A stretch of 64,000 nucleotides of DNA from Myxococcales bacterium. GTDB taxonomy: Bacteria; Myxococcota_A; Polyangia; Haliangiales; Haliangiaceae. Below are positions 1 through 8,713 of the stretch, in pieces; within the stretch, counting starts at the first letter, position 1; every line of letters starts with the position of its first letter. Under the pieces are notes generated by a model. It saw only the letters and a list, made by a program, of their open reading frames with translations, searched no databases and was not told the DNA's origin. The stretch is from positions 316,001-380,000 of the forward strand of contig JADJUF010000007.1 in assembly GCA_016717005.1 (NCBI GenBank), given 5' to 3'. The position numbers and the translations under genes were made by a program.

Positions 1-580
1 GCGCCGCGAGCGCCGCCTCGTCGTACTCGCCGTCGGGCTTGTAGAGCTGGACCCGGATCTCCTCCTGGAGGTTCTCCGAGCGCAGCCACAGGTCGCCCGA
101 GGGCTGGGTCAGCTCGGCGACCTCGAGGCGGCCGGCGCCGTGGCCCTGGAACTCCTGCACGAACGAGCACTTCTTGCGGACGCGGGCCTTGCGGCCCTTG
201 CCGACGGTGACGTCCTTGCACAGCTTGATCTTGCCGCTGGTGCGGTTGCCGCGCACCGCCGACTGCGGCGAGCCGGTCCGGGCCGCGGCGACCTTCTTGC
301 CGCCCCTGGCCTGCTTGCCCTTCGCGACCTTGCCGCCCTTGGCGTTCTTGGCGCCCTTGCGGTTCTTCGCGGCGGTCTTGGTCGCCTTGCCACCCTTGGT
401 CGACTTGGCGCCCTTGGTCGCCGGCTTCGCGGCGGCCTTGCCGCCCTTGGCCGCCCCGCTGCCCTTGGCGTGAGCCGTCGCGACCTCACCGACCGACCCG
501 ACGCCCGCTGGACCGACGACACCCGACGCGACGAGCCCGAGCGCGAGGGCACCGAGCAAGAGAACGCGACGTAGGTTCAC
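1..580 (-). CDS. Secreted lysine/alanine-rich protein, 3' end outside window
   Basis: Reading leftwards from a GTG at 578-580 the frame stays open to the window edge (193 codons seen). Residues 1 to about 38 look like a Sec signal peptide: MNLRR, then a Leu/Ala/Gly/Val-rich core ending THA. Residues about 39-100 are a low-complexity basic tract of Lys, Ala and Gly (repeated AKGGK and TKGAK-like steps) resembling histone H1 tails. After it comes a more ordered part with two Cys (KLCKDV and KKCSF) and a beta-like segment. The GTG was chosen because the ATG ten bases upstream runs into a stop after four codons. No family is recognised. A nucleoid role is unlikely given the signal peptide; binding to anionic polymers in the envelope is only a guess. 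Confidence 0.6.
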   Translation of the reverse strand, partial: MNLRRVLLLGALALGLVASGVVGPAGVGSVGEVATAHAKGSGAAKGGKAAAKPATKGAKSTKGGKATKTAAKNRKGAKNAKGGKVAKGKQARGGKKVAAARTGSPQSAVRGNRTSGKIKLCKDVTVGKGRKARVRKKCSFVQEFQGHGAGRLEVAELTQPSGDLWLRSENLQEEIRVQLYKPDGEYDEAALAA

Positions 581-730
581 ATGGACCTCATGCTGCTGGG
601 AGTTGGCAGGCTCACGGCCAGGGCGCGCGGAACCGGGGGCCAGGCTAGGCGACGCCCGGCCTGGGATCAAGAAAGATGGCCGTGATCATGTGTTCAGCCC
701 GGATCCCCGGCGGTCGCTCCCGGCGGGCCG

Positions 731-1210
731 TCACCCGGCGCTCGGCGGCAGCGGCGGCGCGGGCGCGAGCGTCACACCCGGCAGCGGGATGTGCGCCAGC
801 TCCAGGCCGATCTGCTTGGCCACCTCGAAGCTGCGGGTGTCCCGGTAGAACTCGCCGTAGCAGATGCGGACCATCCCGGCGTTGGCCACCTGCTTGAAGC
901 AGTTCCAGCACGGCGACGCCGTCACGTAGAGCGTGGCGCCGGCGATCACCACGCCGTTCTTGGCGGCCTGGAGGATCGCGTTGGTCTCGGCGTGGATGGT
1001 CGCGACGCAGTGGCCGTCCTCCATCATGTGGCCGACGTCCGAGCAGTGCGGCATGCCCCGGATCGAGCCGTTGTAGCCGGTCGACAGGATCGTGCGACTG
1101 CCGACGATGACCGCGCCGACGTACTTGCGGGGGCAGGTCGATCGGGTCGCCACCACCTGGGCGATGCTCATGAAGTACTCGTCCCACGACGCGCGCTGGG
1201 GTTGCGACAT
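731..1210 (-). CDS. dCMP deaminase family protein (ComEB-like)
   Basis: 159 aa, the usual length for cytosolic deoxycytidylate deaminases, which convert dCMP to dUMP for thymidylate synthesis. The zinc/catalytic signature is complete: H73-A-E75 (in IHAETNAI) and P100-C101-W-N-C104. The upstream PHC...DGHC segment (about residues 54-68) is the extra Cys/His region typical of dCMP deaminases rather than plain cytidine deaminases. The C-terminus ends in a Pro/Ala-rich tail. It is transcribed divergently from ileS, with 58 bp between the two start codons that must hold both promoters. The name ComEB comes from Bacillus homologues; nothing here shows a competence role, although a comEC homologue lies 8 kb away. 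Confidence 0.88.
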   Translation of the reverse strand: MSQPQRASWDEYFMSIAQVVATRSTCPRKYVGAVIVGSRTILSTGYNGSIRGMPHCSDVGHMMEDGHCVATIHAETNAILQAAKNGVVIAGATLYVTASPCWNCFKQVANAGMVRICYGEFYRDTRSFEVAKQIGLELAHIPLPGVTLAPAPPLPPSAG

Positions 1211-1268
1211 GCGCGAAACCTACCCTGCCCCTCCGACGGCGCCGCGGCGCGTGGTAGCGTCCGCCGCC

Positions 1269-4124
1269 ATGTCCGCCCAGGGTCAGGGAAAGTACAAGGA
1301 CACCGTCACGTTGCCCGAGACGGCGTTCCCGATGCGCGGCGATCTCGCCAAGCGCGAGCCCGAGCTGCTCGCGGCCTGGGCCGAGGCCGACATCTACCGG
1401 CAGATCCAGACCGCGCGCGCGGACGCGCCGACGTTCGTCCTGCACGACGGGCCGCCCTACTCCAACGGCCACATCCACTACGGCCACATCCTCAACAAGA
1501 TCCTCAAGGACCTCGTCGTCAAGCACAAGACGATGATGGGGTTCCGCGCCCCGTACATCCCGGGCTGGGACACCCACGGCCTGCCGATCGAGCTCGCGGT
1601 CGAGCGCGAGCTCGGCCCCAAGCGCCGCGAGCTGAGCCAGGCCCAGGTCCGCGCCGCGTGCCGCGACTACGCGCTGCGGTTCGTCGGCATCCAGCGGGCC
1701 GAGTTCCAGCGCCTGGGCGTGTTCGGCGACTGGGCCAACCCGTACCTGACGCTGTCGCCGGTCTACGAGCAGGCGATCGTCAAGGCGCTGGCGGCGTTCG
1801 CCCGCGGCGGCTACCTGTACCGCGGCAAGAAGCCGGTCTACTGGTGCCCGCGCGATCGCACGGCGCTGGCCGAGGCCGAGATCGACTACAAGGACAAGAC
1901 CTCGCCGACGGTCTACGTGCGGTTCGCGCTGCCCGACGTCGACGGCGCCCAGCTGGCCCCGGCGCTCGCCGGCACGCGGGTCGCGCTGCCGATCTGGACG
2001 ACGACGCCGTGGACCCTGCCGGCCAACCTGGCGATCGTGCTCAAGCCCGACCTGGGTTACGTCGCGGTGCCGTCGCCGCGCGACCCCGGCGAGGTGCTGG
2101 TGTGCGCGCGCGCGCTGGTCGAGGCCTTCACCCAGGCGATCGGCGCGCCCGAGCTGGCGGCCCAGGCGGTCGCGCTCGACGAGGACGCCGTCCGCACGCT
2201 CGAGGGCGCGCGCTACGTCCACCCGTTCGTGCCGGCGCCCAGCCCCGACGGCCCCGAGTTCCGGGTGTGGTTCGCCGACTACGTCACCGTCGAGCAGGGC
2301 ACCGGCCTGGTCCACACCGCGCCCGGCCACGGCGCCGACGACTACAAGACCGGCGTCGCCCACGGCCTGCCGCCGTACGCGCCGCTCGACGACGCCGGCC
2401 GCTACACCGCCGAGGCCCCGGCCTGGCTCCACGGCAAGTCGACCGACGACGCCAACCCGCTGGTGATCGAGCGCCTGGTCGCCGACGGCGCGCTGCTCAA
2501 CCCGCCGACCGATCGCTACCAGCACAGCTACCCGCACTGCTGGCGCTGCAAGGGGCCGATCCTGTTCCGCGCGACCGCGCAGTGGTTCATCAAGATCGAT
2601 CACGACGGCTTCCGCGAGCGCGCGCTCGAGGGCATCCGCGCGACGACCTGGATCCCTGAGTGGGGCGAGAACCGCATCCACGCGATGATCGCCAACCGGC
2701 CCGACTGGGTGCTGTCGCGCCAGCGGCTGTGGGGCACGCCGATCCCGGCGTTCCACTGCGGCGCGTGCGAGCACCCCCACGCCGAGGCCACGACGATGGA
2801 GCACGTCGCCGCGATCTTCGCGCGCGAGGGCGCCGACGCGTGGTGGACCCGGCCGGCCGCCGAGCTGGTGCCGCCGGGCACGACCTGCGCCGGCTGCGGC
2901 GCCGACGCCGCGCAGTTCGAGAAGGAGATGAACATCGTCGACGTCTGGTTCGAGTCGGGCGTGTCGTGGCTGGCGATCGCCGCCCAGGCGCCCGACCACG
3001 CGGCGATCGACCTGTACCTCGAGGGCTCGGACCAGCACCGCGGCTGGTTCCACAGCTCGCTCCTGGCCGGCATCGGCGTCGCCGGCAAGCCGCCGTACGC
3101 CGCGGTCCTGACCCACGGCTTCGTGCTCGACGGCGCCACCGGCACCCCGTACTCGAAGAGCGAGATCGAGCGGGCCAAGCAGGAGGGCCGCAAGGTCACC
3201 TACGTGCCGCCCGAGGACATCATCAAGAAGTCCGGCGCCGAGATGTTCCGGCTGTGGACCGGGTCGACCGACTTCCGCAACGACATCCCGTACTCGCAGG
3301 AGCAGCTCGGCGGCCTGGCCGAGTGGTACCGCAAGCTGCGCAACACCGCGCGGTTCGTGCTCGGCAACCTCGCCGACTTCGACGCCGACGTCCACGATCG
3401 CGCGTCGGTCGCCGGCGGCCTGCGCGCGGTCGATCGCTACCTGCTGGCCAAGGTCGACGATCTGGTCGCGCGCGTGGTCGCGGCCTACGAGGCCTACGAG
3501 TTCCACGTCGCGCACCGCGCGCTGGTCGAGTTCGTGACCGTCGACCTGTCGGCGCTCTACGGCGACGTCGTCAAGGATCGCACCTACTGCGACGCCAAGG
3601 ACGCGCCGCGCCGCCGCGCCGCGCAGGTCGTGCAGTACGAGGCGCTGCGCGCGATCACGCTGCTGGCGGCGCCGGTGCTGGCGTTCACCTGCGAGGACAT
3701 CTGGGCCCACCTGCCCCGCCGCGCTGGCGATCCGACCTCGGTGCACATGGCCACGTACCCGACCGGCGCGCGCCTGGCCGAGGGCGATCCGCTGGTGGCC
3801 GACTTCGCCGTGCTGACCGCGTGGCGCGACCGGGTGACCAAGGCGCTCGAGCCGTTCCGCGCCGCCAAGCACAAGTCGGTCGACGCCGCGGTGACGCTGC
3901 GGGCGCCGGCCGCTGATCGCGCGGTCCTGGACCGCCACGCCGCCGACCTCGCCGACCTGTACATCGTCTCGGCGGTGACCGTCGTCGACGGGGTCGAGCC
4001 CGCGGTCGAGGTCGCCGCGCACGGCGGCGTGCGCTGCGAGCGCTGCTGGAAGTGGTTCGCGGCCCTGGCCGCCCTCCCGAGTGATGTCTGTCACCGTTGC
4101 GCCGCCGCGCTGCCCGCGCCATAA
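1269..4124 (+). CDS. ileS: Isoleucyl-tRNA synthetase
   Basis: 951 aa class I aminoacyl-tRNA synthetase. The HIGH signature is H70-Y-G-H73 within PPYSNGHIHYGH. The second ATP-binding signature is unusual: canonical KMSKS is replaced by Y628-S-K-S631 (GTPYSKS), keeping the terminal Lys-Ser. The editing domain lies in the middle (WTTTPWTLPAN at about 245; GTGLVHTAPGHG at about 346). A C-terminal zinc finger is present (CERCW ... CHRC), as in the E. coli-type enzyme. Start 1269 gives the family's usual N-terminus; an earlier in-frame start at 1092 would run into the divergent deaminase gene. lspA follows after 9 bp, the classic ileS-lspA pairing. Confidence 0.96.
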   Translation: MSAQGQGKYKDTVTLPETAFPMRGDLAKREPELLAAWAEADIYRQIQTARADAPTFVLHDGPPYSNGHIHYGHILNKILKDLVVKHKTMMGFRAPYIPGWDTHGLPIELAVERELGPKRRELSQAQVRAACRDYALRFVGIQRAEFQRLGVFGDWANPYLTLSPVYEQAIVKALAAFARGGYLYRGKKPVYWCPRDRTALAEAEIDYKDKTSPTVYVRFALPDVDGAQLAPALAGTRVALPIWTTTPWTLPANLAIVLKPDLGYVAVPSPRDPGEVLVCARALVEAFTQAIGAPELAAQAVALDEDAVRTLEGARYVHPFVPAPSPDGPEFRVWFADYVTVEQGTGLVHTAPGHGADDYKTGVAHGLPPYAPLDDAGRYTAEAPAWLHGKSTDDANPLVIERLVADGALLNPPTDRYQHSYPHCWRCKGPILFRATAQWFIKIDHDGFRERALEGIRATTWIPEWGENRIHAMIANRPDWVLSRQRLWGTPIPAFHCGACEHPHAEATTMEHVAAIFAREGADAWWTRPAAELVPPGTTCAGCGADAAQFEKEMNIVDVWFESGVSWLAIAAQAPDHAAIDLYLEGSDQHRGWFHSSLLAGIGVAGKPPYAAVLTHGFVLDGATGTPYSKSEIERAKQEGRKVTYVPPEDIIKKSGAEMFRLWTGSTDFRNDIPYSQEQLGGLAEWYRKLRNTARFVLGNLADFDADVHDRASVAGGLRAVDRYLLAKVDDLVARVVAAYEAYEFHVAHRALVEFVTVDLSALYGDVVKDRTYCDAKDAPRRRAAQVVQYEALRAITLLAAPVLAFTCEDIWAHLPRRAGDPTSVHMATYPTGARLAEGDPLVADFAVLTAWRDRVTKALEPFRAAKHKSVDAAVTLRAPAADRAVLDRHAADLADLYIVSAVTVVDGVEPAVEVAAHGGVRCERCWKWFAALAALPSDVCHRCAAALPAP

Positions 4125-4133
4125 GGACCGCCG

Positions 4134-4799
4134 ATGCCTCGCCGCTGGAAGATCTTCCTCATCGTCGCGATGATCACGCTGGTCGCCGATCACGCGTCCA
4201 AGTACTGGGCGCGCAACTCGCTCGACACGCACCCGGCCGGCTGCGCGATCCCGGCCGACATCGTCGCGCACAAGTGCGTGGGCGTGAAGGAGACGGTGAT
4301 CGACGGCTACTGGGACTGGCGGCTGTCGTTCAACCCCGGCTCGGCGTTCGGCCTGTTCGACAGCCAGGACGGCGCCCGGGTGTTCCTGTCGATCGTCGGC
4401 ATCCTCGCCGTGGCGGCGATGGTGTTCATGGTCAAGAAGGCCAAGGACGAACAGCGCCTGCTGGCGATCGCCTTGGGCCTGGTCGCCGGCGGTGCCGTCG
4501 GCAACCTGCTCGACCGCATGTACTTCGGGGTCGTGACCGACTTCGTCCTGTGGCACTACCACGCCAAGGAGTGGCCGGTGTTCAACGTCGCCGACGTCGC
4601 GCTGGTGATCGGCGTCGGCATGATGTTCTTCGACGTCGGCGGCGACGGCAAGCAGGACAAGGCCAAGCGCCAGGCCAAGGCCGCGGCCCGGGCCGAGCGG
4701 ATCGCCAAGGCCGACGCCGAGGACGCCGCCGCCAAGGCCAAGGCCGACGCCGAGGCCAAGGCCGACACCGCTGCGGCCAAGGCCGACGGCGCCAGCTGA
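4134..4799 (+). CDS. lspA: Lipoprotein signal peptidase (signal peptidase II)
   Basis: Inner-membrane aspartyl protease that cleaves prolipoprotein signal peptides before the lipidated Cys. Catalytic aspartates are visible as D136 (GVVTDF) and D154 (FNVADVAL); other hallmarks are FNPGSAFGLF (66-75) and GNLLDRM (123-129). It has four hydrophobic segments. At 221 aa it is about 50 residues longer than usual, because of an insertion between TM1 and the NPG motif (about residues 31-58, with two Cys) and a hydrophilic Lys/Ala/Asp-rich tail from about residue 170. Nine bp separate it from ileS. The very next gene is a lipoprotein, and more than ten lipoprotein genes lie in this window. Confidence 0.94.
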   Translation: MPRRWKIFLIVAMITLVADHASKYWARNSLDTHPAGCAIPADIVAHKCVGVKETVIDGYWDWRLSFNPGSAFGLFDSQDGARVFLSIVGILAVAAMVFMVKKAKDEQRLLAIALGLVAGGAVGNLLDRMYFGVVTDFVLWHYHAKEWPVFNVADVALVIGVGMMFFDVGGDGKQDKAKRQAKAAARAERIAKADAEDAAAKAKADAEAKADTAAAKADGAS

Positions 4800-4861
4800 G
4801 CGACCTCGCCTCGAACCGCTGCTTTCTCGACTTTCACGGCTGCAGCTGGCACGATCCGCCG

Positions 4862-5632
4862 ATGGGTCGTGCCTCGCACCTGATCATCGGGCTCCTCGCG
4901 ACCGCGGTCCTCGCCTCCACCGCGTGCACCAGCGACGACGGCGACTGGGTCGTCCGGCCGCCCGGCAACGGCACCGGCACCAACGGCCGCGCCGACGCGG
5001 GCGTCGACAGCGGACCGACCGGTGACGCGAACGCGACGCTGGTCGGGGTCGTGTGCGTGGTCGATGATCTGCGCGCACCCGACGTGTGCCCGACCGTGCC
5101 GGCCGCCGCTGGCGTGCTGGTGCGCCGCCTCGGCGAGTTGACCGGCGTCGACTCGAACGCGGTCGGCGCGTTCAGCCTGCCGGTGGCCGATCCGATCGAG
5201 CTGATCGAGGTCGCGGTCGGCTCGACCGCGCTGGTGCCGGCGCTGGTGCCGGTGCAGAACGACGGCGCGGTGGTCCACACGCCGACGCCGACCGTGACCG
5301 CCTGGGCCGACGCGCTGGCCGACGTCGGCGCCAGCGTCAGCGACGGGCACGGCTCGATCGCGCTGTACGTCGAGACCGCGGCCGGCGCGCCGGCGAGCGG
5401 CGTGGTGTTCACCCAGCCGGCCGGCGGCTCGCTGCCGCCGTTCTACGATCTGGCCGGGGTCCAGGCCTGGGCCTCGGGCGGCGGCACCGGGCCGGCCGGC
5501 GCGGTGCTGTTCGTCGATCTGCTGCCGGCGACCTACTCGCTGACGGGCCTGGCGCCGGGCGGGGCCGTCGTCAGCCCCAGCGTCCAGGTGATCGCCGACA
5601 CGATCACGTTCGTCCGCGTCGCGCTGCCGTAG
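4862..5632 (+). CDS. Predicted lipoprotein of unknown function
   Basis: 256 aa. The N-terminus is a lipoprotein signal (MGRASHLII, hydrophobic core, lipobox LASTAC), so it is probably attached to the membrane by a lipidated Cys near residue 21. A Gly/Asp-rich linker follows. The rest is Val/Ala/Thr-rich and beta-like, with a segment resembling carboxypeptidase-regulatory or Ig-like folds (around GVLVRRL ... GAFSLPVADPIELIEV, and near the end GPAGAVLFVDLLPATYSLTG). Family membership could not be fixed. It lies 62 bp after lspA on the same strand and its last 29 bp overlap the end of convergent pabB. Start 4862 is the first ATG that gives a proper signal peptide. Confidence 0.75.
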   Translation: MGRASHLIIGLLATAVLASTACTSDDGDWVVRPPGNGTGTNGRADAGVDSGPTGDANATLVGVVCVVDDLRAPDVCPTVPAAAGVLVRRLGELTGVDSNAVGAFSLPVADPIELIEVAVGSTALVPALVPVQNDGAVVHTPTPTVTAWADALADVGASVSDGHGSIALYVETAAGAPASGVVFTQPAGGSLPPFYDLAGVQAWASGGGTGPAGAVLFVDLLPATYSLTGLAPGGAVVSPSVQVIADTITFVRVALP

Positions 5633-6980
5633 CGAGCTCAGCGGCGGCGTCGAGCCGCGCCAGCGCCGCGCGCCAGCCGGCGGCCTTGTCGTCGGTCTCG
5701 GCCAGCTCGGCGGCCGGGTCGCTGTCGGCGACGATGCCGCCGCCGACGTGCACCGCCAGCGCGCCGTCGACGATCGTCGCGATCCGGATGCCGATCGCGA
5801 GGTCGAGCCCGCCGCCGCCGCCGAACCAGCCGAGCGCGCCGCAGTACGGGCCGCGCGCCACCGGCTCGAGCTCGTCGATGATCTGCATCGCGCGGATCTT
5901 GGGCGCGCCGGTGATCGAGCCGCCGGGGAAGGTGGCGCGCAGGAGCGCCGCCCAGGTGGTGCCTGGCCGCGGCGTCGCCGACACCGTCGACACCTTGTGG
6001 TAGAGCGCCGGCAGCTCGACCACCGCGCCCAGCTCGTCGACCGCGACCGAGCCCAGCGCCGCGACCCGGCCCAGATCGTTGCGCTCGAGGTCGACGATCA
6101 TCAGGTGCTCGGCCGCGTCCTTGGGGTGATCGATCAGATCGTCGGCGGCGGCGCGATCAACCTGCGCGACGCCGGTGCGCCGGCGCGTGCCCTTGATCGG
6201 CGCGGTCACCAGGCGCGCGCCGGCCCGGCGCAGGAAGCACTCGGGCGAGCCCGACACGATCGTCGCGCCCTCGGCCTCGAGCAGCCCGCCGTAGGCCGCC
6301 GGCGCCACCGCGTCCAGCGCGGCGTAGACCGCCAGCGCGTCGCCGGCCGCGCGCACCGGCGCGCGCAGCCGCCGGGCCAGGTTGACCTGGTACACGTCGC
6401 CGGCCTCGATGTAGGCGCGGATCGTCGCGACGCCGGCCTCGTGCGCGGCGGCGGCCTCGTCGGCGACCAGCGGCCCCAGCCGCGGCGGCGCGCCGATCGC
6501 GGCGGGGCCGTCGCGCAGCGCCGCCTCGAGCCTCGCGCCGGCGGCCGGATCGTCGGCGACGATCGTCGCGGTGGTGGCGCCGGCCGGCCACCACGCCAGC
6601 GCCGGGTACGCGGCCAGCCACGCGTCGGGCGCGCTCGATCCGGGTGGCCGCGGCCCGAGCCGCTCGATCGCGCGGCCCAGATCGTAGCCGAGGTACCCGA
6701 CCACGCGCGGGCGCCGCGGCCCGGCGTCGCCGAGCCCACCGGCGTGGGCCCGCAGGAACCGATCGATCGCCGCGATCGGATCGTCGGTCGTCGTCGTGAC
6801 CTCGGCGCCGTGCCGGACCACGATCCGATCGGGCCAGACCGTCAGGGTCGCGCACGGATCGGCGGCGACCACCGAGCCGCGCTCGCCGGTGGCGTCGACC
6901 GCGGCGTGGCAGAGCACCCGGCCGGGCCGACCGGCCAGCCGCGCGGCCGCGGCGATGGGAGCCAGCGCCAGCGCGGTCAC
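5604..6980 (-). CDS. pabB: Aminodeoxychorismate synthase component I-like chorismate-binding enzyme
   Basis: 458 aa. The chorismate-binding domain occupies the C-terminal two thirds: SGSPECFL, APIKGTRRR, a FPGGSITGAPKIRAM run, and a final YCGALGWF then LAIGIRIA pattern, typical of PabB. It would amidate chorismate to 4-amino-4-deoxychorismate for folate synthesis, with ammonia from a PabA partner that is not in this window. TrpE or an isochorismate synthase is less likely because the PIKGT and SITGAPK motifs are of PabB type. The GTG start (6978-6980) overlaps the stop of the TPR-AIM24 gene by four bases (GTGA), so translation is probably coupled. The 3' end overlaps the convergent lipoprotein gene. 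Confidence 0.82.
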   Translation of the reverse strand: MTALALAPIAAAARLAGRPGRVLCHAAVDATGERGSVVAADPCATLTVWPDRIVVRHGAEVTTTTDDPIAAIDRFLRAHAGGLGDAGPRRPRVVGYLGYDLGRAIERLGPRPPGSSAPDAWLAAYPALAWWPAGATTATIVADDPAAGARLEAALRDGPAAIGAPPRLGPLVADEAAAAHEAGVATIRAYIEAGDVYQVNLARRLRAPVRAAGDALAVYAALDAVAPAAYGGLLEAEGATIVSGSPECFLRRAGARLVTAPIKGTRRRTGVAQVDRAAADDLIDHPKDAAEHLMIVDLERNDLGRVAALGSVAVDELGAVVELPALYHKVSTVSATPRPGTTWAALLRATFPGGSITGAPKIRAMQIIDELEPVARGPYCGALGWFGGGGGLDLAIGIRIATIVDGALAVHVGGGIVADSDPAAELAETDDKAAGWRAALARLDAAAELATAARRGRT

Positions 6981-8713
6981 GAGCGCGGCGGCGTCGGCGC
7001 CTGCTCTTCCTCGACCAGCACCACGCCCTCGCCGGTGCACTCGACGAACAGCTCCGAGCCGGGCCCGGCGTCGGCCGAGGTCACCGCGCGCGGCACGACC
7101 CGCCCGATCCAGCCCGCCAGCGCGGTGGCGTCGACGTAGAGCACGCGCTCCTGCGCCAGCTTGACCGACAAGAGCGGCCGCCCGGTCCGGAACGCGACCG
7201 CGCCCGAGCCGCGGAACTGCACCATCGGGATGCTCTCGCGCGAGCCCGGCACGTGGCCGTTCTCCCACCGCAGCTGGGGCTCGAACGCGAACACCAGATC
7301 CTCGCGCAGGTAGAAGATGTCGTCGTCGAGCGTGACCGCGGTGAACTGGCCGCCGAGCGGCGCGGCGATCAGGTGGCCCTGGCCGGTGACCGAGAACATC
7401 GCGCGCCCCGCGGTCTCGAACGGCTCGGTCCGGCTCTGGCCGCGCGACCGCCGCTGGGCCGGCTCGTACTCGAGCTGGCCGCCGGTGACGTCGACGCCTT
7501 CGGTCCGGCTCCACATCTTCTCGCGCACGCGCACGATCAGCACGCCGCCGGCGCTGATCTCGAACGGCTCGTCGCCGTCCTCGAGCCGGACCAGGCGCGT
7601 GGTCGCGAACTCCGACAGCGGCTGCGGCGGCCGATGGCCGGCGGCGACCCGCGCCGCGCCGCGCGCGGCCGACGGCGCGGCCTGGGCCACGGCCCGCGAG
7701 ATCGCGCCGTGATCGACCTCCTCGACCAGCGCGTCGAGATCGTCGATCGGCGCCCCCGCGTCGGACGTCGCCGGCGGCGGCGGCGGCGGCGCCGAGCGGC
7801 GCGAGCCCAGGCGCGGGCGCGGCTCCCGCGGCGGCGGCGGCGGCGCCACGATCGGCACCGGCGCCGACTCGACCACGGCGGCGGCCTCGACCACCACCGC
7901 GTCGTCGTCGGCCTGGGTCGTGTCCAGCGCCGAGAGCGCGTCGAACGCCGAGTCGTCGTCGGTGGGCGCCGGCGACGGCGCCGGCGCGACGGCCACCATC
8001 TCCGGCGCGGCGGCCACCGGCTCCGGCGCCGCGGCCACCGGCTCCGGCGCCGCGGCCACCGGCTCCGGCGCGGCGACGACCGGCTCGGGGACGGTCCGCT
8101 CGGGCGCCGCCGCGACCGGCGCGGGCTCGTCGGCCGGCGGGGTCGAGACGAAGCGGGTCGAGGCGCTCGCGACGTCGACCTCGACCGGCGCGGCCGCGCG
8201 CAGGCGGTTGACCACGCGCTCGATCGCCATGCGCTCTTGCGCGGTGAGGTTCTCGGCGATCTCGCGCGCGAGGTCGACCTGCCCCGCCTGGAGGAACGCC
8301 TGGTAGGCGTCGGGGAAGCGGCCGCCGCGGGCGTAGGCCAGCCCGAGGTAGCTGACCGCGCGCCCCTGGCTGGGATCGATGTCGCGGCTCTTCTCGAGGG
8401 CGGCGGCCGCGCCGACCGCGTCGCCGAGCTTCAGCAGCACCAGGCCGAGGTTGAGCTGGTGCGAGGCGTCGCCCGGGGTCAGGCTCACGAGCCGGCGGTA
8501 GACCGGCAGCGCCTCGGCGTACTTGTTGGCGCGGAAGTACGCCAGGCCCAAGAGCGCCAGGGCCTTGGCCCCCTCGGGGTCAGCGTCGAGCGCCGCCAGC
8601 AGCTCGCGCTGGGCCTCGCCCAGCCGGTTCTGGCGCAAGAGCTCACCGCCCGCGATCAGGTGCTGCTCGTACCGATCGAACGGAGAGACGCCGGCGGGGC
8701 CCAGGTCGGTCAC
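6977..8713 (-). CDS. TPR and AIM24-like domain protein
   Basis: 578 aa from a GTG at 8711-8713. Residues about 12-150 are tetratricopeptide repeats (AKALALLGLAYFRANKYAEAL, then HQLNLGLVLLKLGD, then AVSYLGLAYARGGRFPDAYQAF). A long Pro/Ala linker (about 190-370) contains a 21-bp in-frame tandem repeat coding APEPVAA (about 8010-8090). The C-terminal 180 residues resemble the AIM24 beta fold (FEISAGGVLIVRVREKMW ... LFVECTGEGVVLVE). AIM24-type proteins have no agreed biochemical role; the TPRs suggest scaffold work. It sits between comEC and pabB with GTGA overlaps at both ends. Confidence 0.78.
   Translation of the reverse strand: MTDLGPAGVSPFDRYEQHLIAGGELLRQNRLGEAQRELLAALDADPEGAKALALLGLAYFRANKYAEALPVYRRLVSLTPGDASHQLNLGLVLLKLGDAVGAAAALEKSRDIDPSQGRAVSYLGLAYARGGRFPDAYQAFLQAGQVDLAREIAENLTAQERMAIERVVNRLRAAAPVEVDVASASTRFVSTPPADEPAPVAAAPERTVPEPVVAAPEPVAAAPEPVAAAPEPVAAAPEMVAVAPAPSPAPTDDDSAFDALSALDTTQADDDAVVVEAAAVVESAPVPIVAPPPPPREPRPRLGSRRSAPPPPPPATSDAGAPIDDLDALVEEVDHGAISRAVAQAAPSAARGAARVAAGHRPPQPLSEFATTRLVRLEDGDEPFEISAGGVLIVRVREKMWSRTEGVDVTGGQLEYEPAQRRSRGQSRTEPFETAGRAMFSVTGQGHLIAAPLGGQFTAVTLDDDIFYLREDLVFAFEPQLRWENGHVPGSRESIPMVQFRGSGAVAFRTGRPLLSVKLAQERVLYVDATALAGWIGRVVPRAVTSADAGPGSELFVECTGEGVVLVEEEQAPTPPRS

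Noticed and set aside
645..4562. A 1305-codon open frame opposite ileS and lspA
   Set aside because: Lacks protein-like composition (long Arg/Ala/Gly/Asp runs); the opposite strand holds ileS and lspA with all motifs. A GC-rich shadow frame.
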